Part shown: piece after piece, positions 43,680 through 50,406 of the stretch
How positions within the stretch are numbered: the first letter of the stretch is position 1
Layout: each line of letters begins with the position of its first letter
NCBI GenBank assembly: GCA_019750295.1
Contig: JAIEOS010000004.1
Location: forward strand, 1-50,406
Direction of reading: 5' to 3'
From: Bdellovibrionales bacterium
GTDB lineage: Bacteria; Bdellovibrionota; Bdellovibrionia; Bdellovibrionales; JAGQZY01
Length of the DNA: 50,406 bases
The notes under the pieces: model-generated
Databases searched by the model: none
The model's input: only the letters and a program-made list of their open reading frames with translations
Told to the model about the DNA's origin: nothing
Translations under genes and position numbers: made by a program

Positions 43680-46600
43680 TTGAAAGATTTATTAAACTTT
43701 TTTGATAAACCCAAAGATCCACTTTCGTTTGATGCCGTAAGAATTTCTTTGGCATCCCCCGAAATGATTCGTTCTTGGTCTCATGGTGAAGTTAAAAAAC
43801 CAGAAACCATCAACTATAGAACTTTTAAACCGGAGCGCGACGGTCTTTTCTGTGCAAAGATCTTCGGGCCTATTAAAGATTACGAATGCCTCTGCGGTAA
43901 GTACAAGCGGATGAAGTATCGCGGCGTTGTCTGCGAAAAGTGCGGCGTCGAAGTCACGCAGAGTAAAGTGCGCCGTGAACGCATGGGACACATTGAATTG
44001 TCGTCTCCTGTCGCTCACATTTGGTTCCTTCGCTCGCTTCCAAGCCGTATCGCCAACATGCTTGATCTTTCCCTTAAGGAACTTGAAAAAGTTCTTTATT
44101 GCGAAGCTTACATCGTGATCGATCCTATGGAAACGAAGCTTTTAGAAGGACAAGTTCTTTCTGAGGAAGCTTACCAAAATGCATTAGACGAATTTGGACC
44201 TAACTTTAAGAGCGGAATGGGCGGCGAAGCCGTTCGTGAAATTCTTCGTAAAGTGGATCCAGAGTATTTGTCTCGTAAACTTCGTATGGATTTGAAAGAT
44301 GCCAAATCCGACGCTTCGATCAAAAAATTAGTGAAAAGACTTAAAGTTGTAGAGGCTTTTAAAGGCTCTACGAACAAGCCTGAGTGGATGATGCTCGAAG
44401 CGCTTCCGGTGATTCCTCCGGATCTTCGCCCTCTCGTTCCTCTCGATGGCGGTCGTTTCGCAACTTCAGATCTTAACGATCTTTATCGTCGCGTGATCAA
44501 CAGAAACAACCGTTTGAAGCGTCTGCAAGAGCTTAACGCTCCGGACATCATTATCCGTAACGAAAAACGGATGTTGCAAGAAGCAGTTGATGCTCTCTTG
44601 GATAACGGTCGTCGCGGAAAGACCTTCACAGGTCCAAACAAACGTCCTCTTCGTTCATTAAGCGATATGCTTAAAGGTAAACAAGGTCGTTTCCGTCAGA
44701 ATCTCCTCGGTAAACGTGTGGATTACTCCGGTCGTTCTGTGATCGTTGTTGGTCCAAATCTTAAACTTCATCAGTGCGGTATCCCTAAGAAGATGGCCCT
44801 CGAGCTGTTTAAGCCATTTATTTATAACAAATTAGAAGAGCGTGGATTTACATCCACGATCAAACAAGCCAAGAAAACTGTAGAAATGGAAACCGTAGAA
44901 GTCTGGGATATCCTCGCCGACGTGGTGAAGGAACATCCGGTTCTTCTCAATCGTGCGCCAACTCTTCACAGACTTGGAATTCAGGCTTTCGAACCTGTTC
45001 TTCACGAAGGTAAAGCGATTCAACTCCATCCCCTCGTTTGTACTGCGTTTAACGCGGATTTCGATGGAGATCAGATGGCAGTTCACGTTCCACTTTCTGT
45101 AGAAGCACAAGTGGAAGCGCGCGTTCTGATGATGTCGACCAACAACATCTTGAGCCCGGCGAACGGAAAACCGATCATCAACCCCACTCAAGATATCGTC
45201 TTGGGATTGTACTGGATGACACGTCTTCGCCCTGGTGCCAAAGGGTCTGGTAAAGCTTTCGGTAGCGTTGAAGACGCTCTCCTGGCTTACGAATCAGGAA
45301 GCATCGACCTTCAAGCAGCTTGTAAAGTTCGTATTGATGGCAAAACTCGTGAGACCACTGTAGGTCGCGCGATCTTAAGTGCACAAATTCCCAAAGAAGT
45401 TCCTTTCGAAAGCGTGAACGTTATCATGACTAAGAAAGAACTCGCGAAGATGATCGATACCTGTTTCCGCTTGGCGGGTGCTAAAGCCACTGCCATCATG
45501 GCGGATCGTGTGAAGAATCTTGGATTCGAATATTCGACAAAAGCGGGGATTTCGATCTGTCTTGATGACATGAAAATTCCAGCTTCTAAGGTCGATTTGA
45601 TCAAAGATTGCGAAAAACAAGTTAAAGAAATTCAAGGTCAGTATGATGAAGGTCTCATTACTGATGGTGAGCGCTACAACAAAGTTGTGGATATCTGGGC
45701 TCAGGCTGCGGATCGTCTTGCTAAGCAAATGTTATCTTCTCTTGAGAAGCAAGAATTTGATGTGAACGGCGAGAAAGTCGTCGGTAGCTCCTTCAACTCA
45801 ATTTACATCATGGCAGACTCTGGAGCGCGGGGATCCGCGGCTCAGTTGAGACAGCTTGCAGGTATGCGTGGTTTGATGGCGAAACCTTCAGGCGAGATCA
45901 TCGAGACACCGATTACGGCCAACTTCCGTGAAGGTTTATCAGTTCTTCAGTACTTCATTTCGACTCACGGAGCTCGTAAAGGTTTGGCCGATACCGCTCT
46001 TAAGACTGCAAACTCAGGATACCTGACTCGCCGTCTCGTCGACGTGGCTCAGGATGTGATTATTTCCGAAAACGATTGCGGAACGACAGATGGTATTACG
46101 ATCGAAGCGACCATCGAAGCGGGTGAAATTATTCAACCTGTGGGTGAGCGTGTTCTCGGTCGTATTACTCTTGAAGAAGTTCTAGATCCAAACACCGACG
46201 CAGTGATCGTTCGTAAGGGACAAGAGATCAACGAAGATCATGTGCTCGCGATTGATAAAGCGGGTGTTGAAAGAGTTAAGATTCGTTCGACTCTCGTTTG
46301 TAAAACTCGTCGTGGCGTGTGCGTCGCTTGTTACGGTCGCGATTTATCGCGCGGTAACCTTGTGAACCACGGTGAAACTGTCGGTATTATCGCCGCGCAG
46401 TCGATCGGTGAACCTGGAACTCAGTTAACGATGAGAACGTTCCACTTGGGTGGAACAGCATCTCGTTCAGTAGAGCAGTCAGTTTATACTTCTCGTTACG
46501 AAGGTACCGTTAAGTTTAACAATGTCGTGTTCGTAGAAAACCGAGATAAGAAGCTTACGATCATGAATCGTAGCGGAACGATGTCTGTCTTCGACGAAAA

Positions 46601-47813
46601 CGGTCGTGAAAGAGAAAAATTTTCTCTCTATTACGGTTCAGTTCTCACCGTTCGTGATGGTCAAAAGATTGAAAAAGGGGCCACATTCGCAGAATGGGAT
46701 CCTTACTCAAATCCAATCATCGCCGATGTCACTGGTGTTATTAAGTACGAAGATATCGAAGAAGGTGTAACGGTCACGGAACAAGTCGATCCAGTGACAG
46801 GTTTCTCGACAAAAGTGATCACCGACAGCAAATCTTCGGGCGGCGCTAAAAAGCCGACAGTTTACATCGTTGATGCTAAAGGCAACTCCCTCAAACAAGT
46901 GGGCCGCGATGCCGATGTTCGTTACGTCATTCCTGTGGGCGCTCAGCTTCTCGTGAACGAGGGGCAAGAGATTCACGCCGGTGATATCGTGGCGAAGATC
47001 CATAGAGAGACGAGTAAAACAAAAGATATCACTGGGGGTCTTCCTCGAGTGGCCGAATTGTTCGAAGCTCGTAAACCTAAAGAAGCGGCGATCATCTCCG
47101 AAATCGACGGTTATGTGGCCTTTGGAAAAGACGTTAAAGGCAAACAGCGCGTGATCGTAACTCCGGATGTGGGTGAGCAGAAAGAATATCTCATTCCTAA
47201 AGGGAAACACGTTGCGGTTCGCGAAGGCGAATTTGTAAAAGCCGGTGAACCTTTGATGGACGGTCCAACCAATCCCCACGACATCTTAAAAGTGTTGGGT
47301 GAAAAAGCGTTGGCGGCTTATCTTGTGAATGAAATCCAAGAAGTGTACCGCCTCCAAGGGGTGGGTATTAACGATAAGCACATCGAAGTGATTGTTCGTC
47401 AGATGTTAAGAAAAGTAACCATCGCCGATTCGGGTGACACACTTTACCTCGCTGGTGAGCAAACAGAGAAGTACGCCTTAGAGGAAGAAAATGATCGCGT
47501 CGTGAAAGAGGGCGGGCGCCCAGCGACGAGTGAACCTCTTCTTTTGGGTATTACGAAAGTTTCTTTGAGCACGGACAGCTGGATTTCAGCAGCTTCGTTC
47601 CAAGAGACCACGAAAGTACTTACGGAAGCCGCTATTAATTCGAAAACAGACAGCTTAAGAGGTCTAAAAGAGAACATTATTATGGGTCGCTTGATTCCAG
47701 CGGGAACAGGGTTAACGGCTTATAAGAAGTGGAAAGTCCAAGTCGAGGAGCCAGCCGTCGCCGGAGCCCCTGGTCTTATACGTCCAACTCAGACCACTCA
47801 GCAGAGCTATTAG
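43680..47813 (+). CDS. rpoC: RNA polymerase subunit beta'
   Basis: 1377 aa. Begins at TTG 43680 with AAGGAG 6 bases upstream. Zinc ligands are C70, C72, C85 and C88, the same numbering as E. coli, with a second site around [16 protein letters not shown]. The catalytic Mg loop NADFDGDQM has D460, D462 and D464. Trigger-loop and bridge-helix regions ([20 protein letters not shown]) are intact. The rare TTG start may trim its synthesis relative to rpoB. Confidence 0.99.
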   Translation: MKDLLNFFDKPKDPLSFDAVRISLASPEMIRSWSHGEVKKPETINYRTFKPERDGLFCAKIFGPIKDYECLCGKYKRMKYRGVVCEKCGVEVTQSKVRRERMGHIELSSPVAHIWFLRSLPSRIANMLDLSLKELEKVLYCEAYIVIDPMETKLLEGQVLSEEAYQNALDEFGPNFKSGMGGEAVREILRKVDPEYLSRKLRMDLKDAKSDASIKKLVKRLKVVEAFKGSTNKPEWMMLEALPVIPPDLRPLVPLDGGRFATSDLNDLYRRVINRNNRLKRLQELNAPDIIIRNEKRMLQEAVDALLDNGRRGKTFTGPNKRPLRSLSDMLKGKQGRFRQNLLGKRVDYSGRSVIVVGPNLKLHQCGIPKKMALELFKPFIYNKLEERGFTSTIKQAKKTVEMETVEVWDILADVVKEHPVLLNRAPTLHRLGIQAFEPVLHEGKAIQLHPLVCTAFNADFDGDQMAVHVPLSVEAQVEARVLMMSTNNILSPANGKPIINPTQDIVLGLYWMTRLRPGAKGSGKAFGSVEDALLAYESGSIDLQAACKVRIDGKTRETTVGRAILSAQIPKEVPFESVNVIMTKKELAKMIDTCFRLAGAKATAIMADRVKNLGFEYSTKAGISICLDDMKIPASKVDLIKDCEKQVKEIQGQYDEGLITDGERYNKVVDIWAQAADRLAKQMLSSLEKQEFDVNGEKVVGSSFNSIYIMADSGARGSAAQLRQLAGMRGLMAKPSGEIIETPITANFREGLSVLQYFISTHGARKGLADTALKTANSGYLTRRLVDVAQDVIISENDCGTTDGITIEATIEAGEIIQPVGERVLGRITLEEVLDPNTDAVIVRKGQEINEDHVLAIDKAGVERVKIRSTLVCKTRRGVCVACYGRDLSRGNLVNHGETVGIIAAQSIGEPGTQLTMRTFHLGGTASRSVEQSVYTSRYEGTVKFNNVVFVENRDKKLTIMNRSGTMSVFDENGREREKFSLYYGSVLTVRDGQKIEKGATFAEWDPYSNPIIADVTGVIKYEDIEEGVTVTEQVDPVTGFSTKVITDSKSSGGAKKPTVYIVDAKGNSLKQVGRDADVRYVIPVGAQLLVNEGQEIHAGDIVAKIHRETSKTKDITGGLPRVAELFEARKPKEAAIISEIDGYVAFGKDVKGKQRVIVTPDVGEQKEYLIPKGKHVAVREGEFVKAGEPLMDGPTNPHDILKVLGEKALAAYLVNEIQEVYRLQGVGINDKHIEVIVRQMLRKVTIADSGDTLYLAGEQTEKYALEEENDRVVKEGGRPATSEPLLLGITKVSLSTDSWISAASFQETTKVLTEAAINSKTDSLRGLKENIIMGRLIPAGTGLTAYKKWKVQVEEPAVAGAPGLIRPTQTTQQSY

Positions 47814-47890
47814 AAACCACACCGAAAGGCCTTAAAAACCCTTATTGCAGTTAGTTTTTTTGGGGGGAATATAGGCTTGACGGTTTAAAA

Positions 47891-47915
47891 AAAGGCGGTT
47901 AGTTTGACCGCCTTT
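47891..47915 (+). terminator. Hairpin after rpoC
   Basis: AAAGGCGGT (47891-47899) and ACCGCCTTT (47907-47915) form a 9-bp stem with a 7-nt loop. Few T residues follow, so it may be a weak terminator or a processing site between rpoC and rpsL. TTGACG at 47877-47882 just before it could be a -35 box for rpsL, with a poor -10 inside the hairpin. Confidence 0.6.
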
Positions 47916-47963
47916 AAGAGCTAGAGACGCGATTTTGGTCGCGATAATTTTACAGAGGACTTG

Positions 47964-48341
47964 ATGCCTACAATTAACCAGTTAATTCGTAAAGAACGTA
48001 AAGATAAACGATATCGTAGTAAATCACCTGCGCTCACAAGCTGCCCCCAACGTCGTGGCGTTTGTACTCGCGTGTATACGACAACACCAAAGAAGCCAAA
48101 CTCAGCTCTTAGAAAAGTGGCGAAAGTTCGCTTGTCTAACGGATACGAAGTTATCTCTTACATTCCTGGTATCGGTCACAACCTTCAAGAGCACAGTGTG
48201 GTCTTGATTCGTGGAGGTCGTGTAAAGGATCTTCCAGGTTGTCGTTATCACATCGTCCGCGGCGTTCTTGATACACAAGGTGTACAAAACCGTCTCAGAT
48301 CTCGTTCTAAATATGGCACTAAACGTCCTAAGAAAACTTAA
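47964..48341 (+). CDS. rpsL: 30S ribosomal protein S12
   Basis: 125 aa from ATG 47964 ([10 protein letters not shown]). The TTG at 47961 would leave AGAGGA too close. The streptomycin-related stretch [12 protein letters not shown] has the sensitive-type Lys, and [13 protein letters not shown] is intact. The body matches E. coli S12 closely. It forms the usual str pair with rpsG 20 bases later. Confidence 0.97.
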   Translation: MPTINQLIRKERKDKRYRSKSPALTSCPQRRGVCTRVYTTTPKKPNSALRKVAKVRLSNGYEVISYIPGIGHNLQEHSVVLIRGGRVKDLPGCRYHIVRGVLDTQGVQNRLRSRSKYGTKRPKKT

Positions 48342-48361
48342 TCGGTAACGGAGAAAAGTAA

Positions 48362-48835
48362 ATGTCTCGTCGTAAAGGCAGTGTAAAAAGAGAAACAGTT
48401 CCAGATCCAATCTTCAATGATACATTGGTGGCTAAATTCGCAAACCGCATCATGTTGAGTGGAAAAAAATCGACCGCATATCGTATGCTTTATTCAGCTC
48501 TTGATGAACTCAAAGGCAAAGTAGCAAACGAAGAACCTCTTCAGATTTTCAAAAAAGCTGTAGAAAACGTAAAACCACAACTTGAAGTTCGTTCTCGCCG
48601 TGTCGGTGGAGCCACTTACCAAGTTCCTGTGGATGTGCGACCAGCTCGTCGTATCGCTTTAGCTTTAACATGGATTGTAACTTACGCTCGTGAGCGTGGT
48701 GAAAAGGAAATGTCACTTCGTCTAGCGAACGAGTTAATGGATGCGTACAATAACCGCGGAAACTCCATTAAGAAAAAAGAAGACGTGCACAGAATGGCAG
48801 AAGCCAACCGCGCGTTCTCTCACTACAACTGGTAA
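48362..48835 (+). CDS. rpsG: 30S ribosomal protein S7
   Basis: 157 aa, full length. [20 protein letters not shown], then [20 protein letters not shown] and [12 protein letters not shown] at the end. It starts the assembly of the 30S head. It follows rpsL after 20 bases with CGGAG upstream. The terminator at 48889-48917 follows, so fusA is not in the same uninterrupted operon. Confidence 0.98.
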   Translation: MSRRKGSVKRETVPDPIFNDTLVAKFANRIMLSGKKSTAYRMLYSALDELKGKVANEEPLQIFKKAVENVKPQLEVRSRRVGGATYQVPVDVRPARRIALALTWIVTYARERGEKEMSLRLANELMDAYNNRGNSIKKKEDVHRMAEANRAFSHYNW

Positions 48836-48859
48836 TATCATTGCTTTGAGAGTTAGAAC

Positions 48860-48890
48860 GTCATTCTGAGCGAAAGCGAAGAATCTCAAA
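48860..48890 (+). repeat. Copy of dispersed repeat, between rpsG and its terminator
   Basis: GTCATTCTGAGCGAAAGCGA followed by AGAATCTCAAA. It is close to the consensus of the family in this window (see 9371-9424, 32284-32314 and 48939-49002) and lies right against the terminator stem that ends rpsG. Confidence 0.75.
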
Positions 48891-48917
48891 AAAGGGCCGT
48901 CATCGAACGGCCTTTTT
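48889..48917 (+). terminator. Intrinsic terminator after rpsG
   Basis: AAAGGGCCGT (48891-48900) pairs with ACGGCCTTTT (48907-48916) around loop CATCGA, followed by a T-run to 48917. A strong stop between rpsG and fusA. Confidence 0.85.
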
Positions 48918-48938
48918 CATTTGAGCCCCTCTTGCATA

Positions 48939-49002
48939 TGTCATCCCGAGACTCGGTCATCCTGCGAATAGGTCATCCTGAACGCAGCGAAGGATCTCGA
49001 CA
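48939..49002 (+). repeat. Partial tandem copies of dispersed repeat upstream of fusA
   Basis: Three starts of the same unit in a row: GTCATCCCGAG (48940-48950), GGTCATCCTGCGA (about 48955-48967) and a near-complete copy GGTCATCCTGAACGCAGCGA plus AGGATCTCGACA (48971-49002). The first two are cut short. Spacing is irregular, so this is not a CRISPR. Confidence 0.7.
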
Positions 49003-49025
49003 ACCCCCAAATTAATCATTATAAC
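48997..49025 (+). promoter_or_regulatory. Candidate promoter of fusA using the repeat edge as -35
   Basis: TCGACA (48997-49002), 17-base spacer, TATAAC (49020-49025). The -35 box is the last bases of the dispersed repeat copy. It lies 23 bases upstream of the fusA start, after the rpsG terminator, and would give fusA its own transcription. Confidence 0.55.
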
Positions 49026-49048
49026 CTTAGGTTTTACAGGAATTTAGC

Positions 49049-50406
49049 ATGAGCATCGGTGAACCCAAAAAAGTTGAAGACTTAATCTGGACTCGAAATA
49101 TCGGGATTATGGCTCATATCGATGCGGGCAAGACGACAACCACCGAGCGTATTCTATTTTACACCGGGAAAAGTCACAAGATCGGTGAGGTTCATGAGGG
49201 TAACACCGTCATGGACTGGATGGAGCAAGAGCAAGAGCGCGGGATCACGATCACTGCCGCCGCCACGACCTGTGCTTGGAATAACCATCGCATCAATATT
49301 ATCGACACTCCCGGACACGTGGATTTCACCATCGAAGTTGAGCGCTCCCTTCGCGTTCTCGACGGAGCTGTCGCGGTTTTCGATGCGGTCAGCGGCGTTG
49401 AATCTCAAACAGAAACCGTTTGGCGACAGGCCGATAAATATAAAGTACCGACGATTTGCTTTGTGAATAAAATGGATCGCACCGGTGCGGACTTCAATAT
49501 GACGATCGAGACCATTCGCGAGCGTCTCAATGCGGTGGCGGCACCGATACAAATGCCCATTGGTAGCGAAGATCAATTTACCGGAATGATCGACTTAGTT
49601 CGCGAACAAGCCTTTGTTTGGAGAATCAAAGACGACAAAGGCGATAGTTTTCAAACGACCGAAATTCCCAGCGACTATAAGGAAGAGGCCACAAAGGCGC
49701 GCGAGCGCTTGATCGAAATCGTTGCCGATTATGATGATTCTCTCGCGGATAAGTTTCTCTCGGGAGAAACCATCACTCCCGAAATACTAAAAGCATCCAT
49801 TCGAAAGTGCACACTGGAAAGAAAACTCCACCCCATTCTCTGTGGATCTGCTTTTAAGAATAAAGGGGTGCAACCTCTCCTCGACGCAATTACCGATTAT
49901 CTCCCAAGCCCTTTGGATCGTGGAGTTGTCGAAGCTAAGTTAGCTCATGATTTAGAGAAGTCTGTGGTTTGTAAGCCTGATTTTAAAGAGCCTACTGCCG
50001 CACTCGCATTTAAACTCGCCACTGATGCCTTTGCGGGTAACCTTTGCTATGTGCGAGTTTATTCCGGAGTGATCTCCGCGGGAATGACTCTCACCAATCC
50101 TCGAGAGAAGAAGAAAGAACGCGTACAAAAAATCGTAAAGATGCATGCCAACAGCCGCATGGAAGTGAACGAAATCAAAGCCGGTGATATCGGCGCGATT
50201 ATCGGTCTCAAATTTACGGTGACGGGCGATACTCTCACAGACCCCTCTCGGGAAGTTGTTCTTGAGTCGATCACATTCCCAGAGCCCGTGATTTCTACAG
50301 TTGTCGAAGCCAAGTCCTCTGCCGATCAAACAAAAATGCTTGAGGGATTACAGCGACTCGTAAAAGAAGATCCTTCGAGTTTATTAAAGACAGATCCCGA
50401 TACAGG
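49049..50406 (+). CDS. fusA: Elongation factor G, 5' part (runs off the window)
   Basis: 452 full codons are in the window. G1 [15 protein letters not shown] at about 22-36, G3 [16 protein letters not shown]4 [10 protein letters not shown], and domain 2 ([20 protein letters not shown]). The frame continues past 50406. It starts [20 protein letters not shown] at ATG 49049 with CAGG upstream. A tufA copy may follow outside the window. A second-type EF-G cannot be excluded from the visible part, but the start and position after rpsL-rpsG support the main one. Confidence 0.95.
   Translation, partial: MSIGEPKKVEDLIWTRNIGIMAHIDAGKTTTTERILFYTGKSHKIGEVHEGNTVMDWMEQEQERGITITAAATTCAWNNHRINIIDTPGHVDFTIEVERSLRVLDGAVAVFDAVSGVESQTETVWRQADKYKVPTICFVNKMDRTGADFNMTIETIRERLNAVAAPIQMPIGSEDQFTGMIDLVREQAFVWRIKDDKGDSFQTTEIPSDYKEEATKARERLIEIVADYDDSLADKFLSGETITPEILKASIRKCTLERKLHPILCGSAFKNKGVQPLLDAITDYLPSPLDRGVVEAKLAHDLEKSVVCKPDFKEPTAALAFKLATDAFAGNLCYVRVYSGVISAGMTLTNPREKKKERVQKIVKMHANSRMEVNEIKAGDIGAIIGLKFTVTGDTLTDPSREVVLESITFPEPVISTVVEAKSSADQTKMLEGLQRLVKEDPSSLLKTDPDT

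Noticed and set aside
39752-47677. Many antisense frames of 60-190 codons inside rpoB and rpoC
   Set aside because: They mirror the codon bias of the sense genes and lack starts with ribosome-binding sites.
48860-49002. CRISPR array
   Set aside because: Units are imperfect, unequal in length and irregularly spaced, with no cas gene nearby.

Overview
The window looks like the chromosome of a flagellated, aerobic or microaerobic Gram-negative bacterium. My best guess is a member of the Bdellovibrionota (Bdellovibrio-like). This is inferred from the mix of genes: many small signal-peptide proteins of unknown function, a short flagellin, sigma-54 activators, an FNR-type regulator next to a fused ccoNO oxidase, and a Gammaproteobacteria-like tRNA-tuf-secE-nusG block. 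No rRNA gene, CRISPR array, transposase or prophage was seen.

Region 1-9.4 kb. A perfect 26-bp-arm palindrome opens the window. Then come a secreted protein of unknown function, a 43-residue membrane protein, a periplasmic PDZ protein, the ugd-uxs pair (UDP-glucose to UDP-glucuronate to UDP-xylose), recO and xerC converging tail to tail, a receiver-less sigma-54 activator, a histone-H1-like Lys/Ala-rich protein with an acidic tail, and flagellin.

Region 9.4-14 kb. A small Cys-rich protein is translationally coupled to a membrane-anchored alpha/beta hydrolase. clpB is divergent from them, with a clear promoter and a TTG start. A poorly supported hypothetical gene follows.

Region 14-22 kb. 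A respiratory operon reads fnr-type regulator, ccoI, ccoS, ccoN/O fusion, ccoQ, monoheme ccoP, ccoG, then a TauE/UreH-like membrane protein. Most junctions overlap. No ccoH was found.

Region 22-28 kb. A riboflavin operon (ribE, ribB with a degenerate GTP cyclohydrolase II domain, ribH) is followed 4 bases later by an NtrY-like sensor kinase and an NtrX-like regulator whose GAFTGA loop is altered. Two small secreted proteins follow.

Region 28.8-50.4 kb. coaD is divergent from proS-rlmB. The translation and transcription core follows: tRNA-Thr, tRNA-Tyr, tRNA-Gly, tRNA-Thr, tuf, tRNA-Trp, secE, nusG, [GNAT and an antisense secreted protein], rplK, rplA, rplJ, rplL, rpoB, rpoC, rpsL, rpsG and the 5' part of fusA. 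The usual nusG-rplK junction is interrupted by about 2 kb holding a GNAT gene, a reverse-strand gene and a 152-bp inverted repeat, after which rplK has its own strong promoter.

A dispersed intergenic repeat (core GAGCGAAGCGAAGGATCT) occurs at four loci. At one it supplies the stop codon of the hydrolase gene, and at another it may supply the -35 box of fusA. I saw no clearly new multi-gene system. The most unusual items are the interrupted nusG-rplK junction with its large inverted repeat, the altered NtrX, the compact cbb3 operon and the repeat family.
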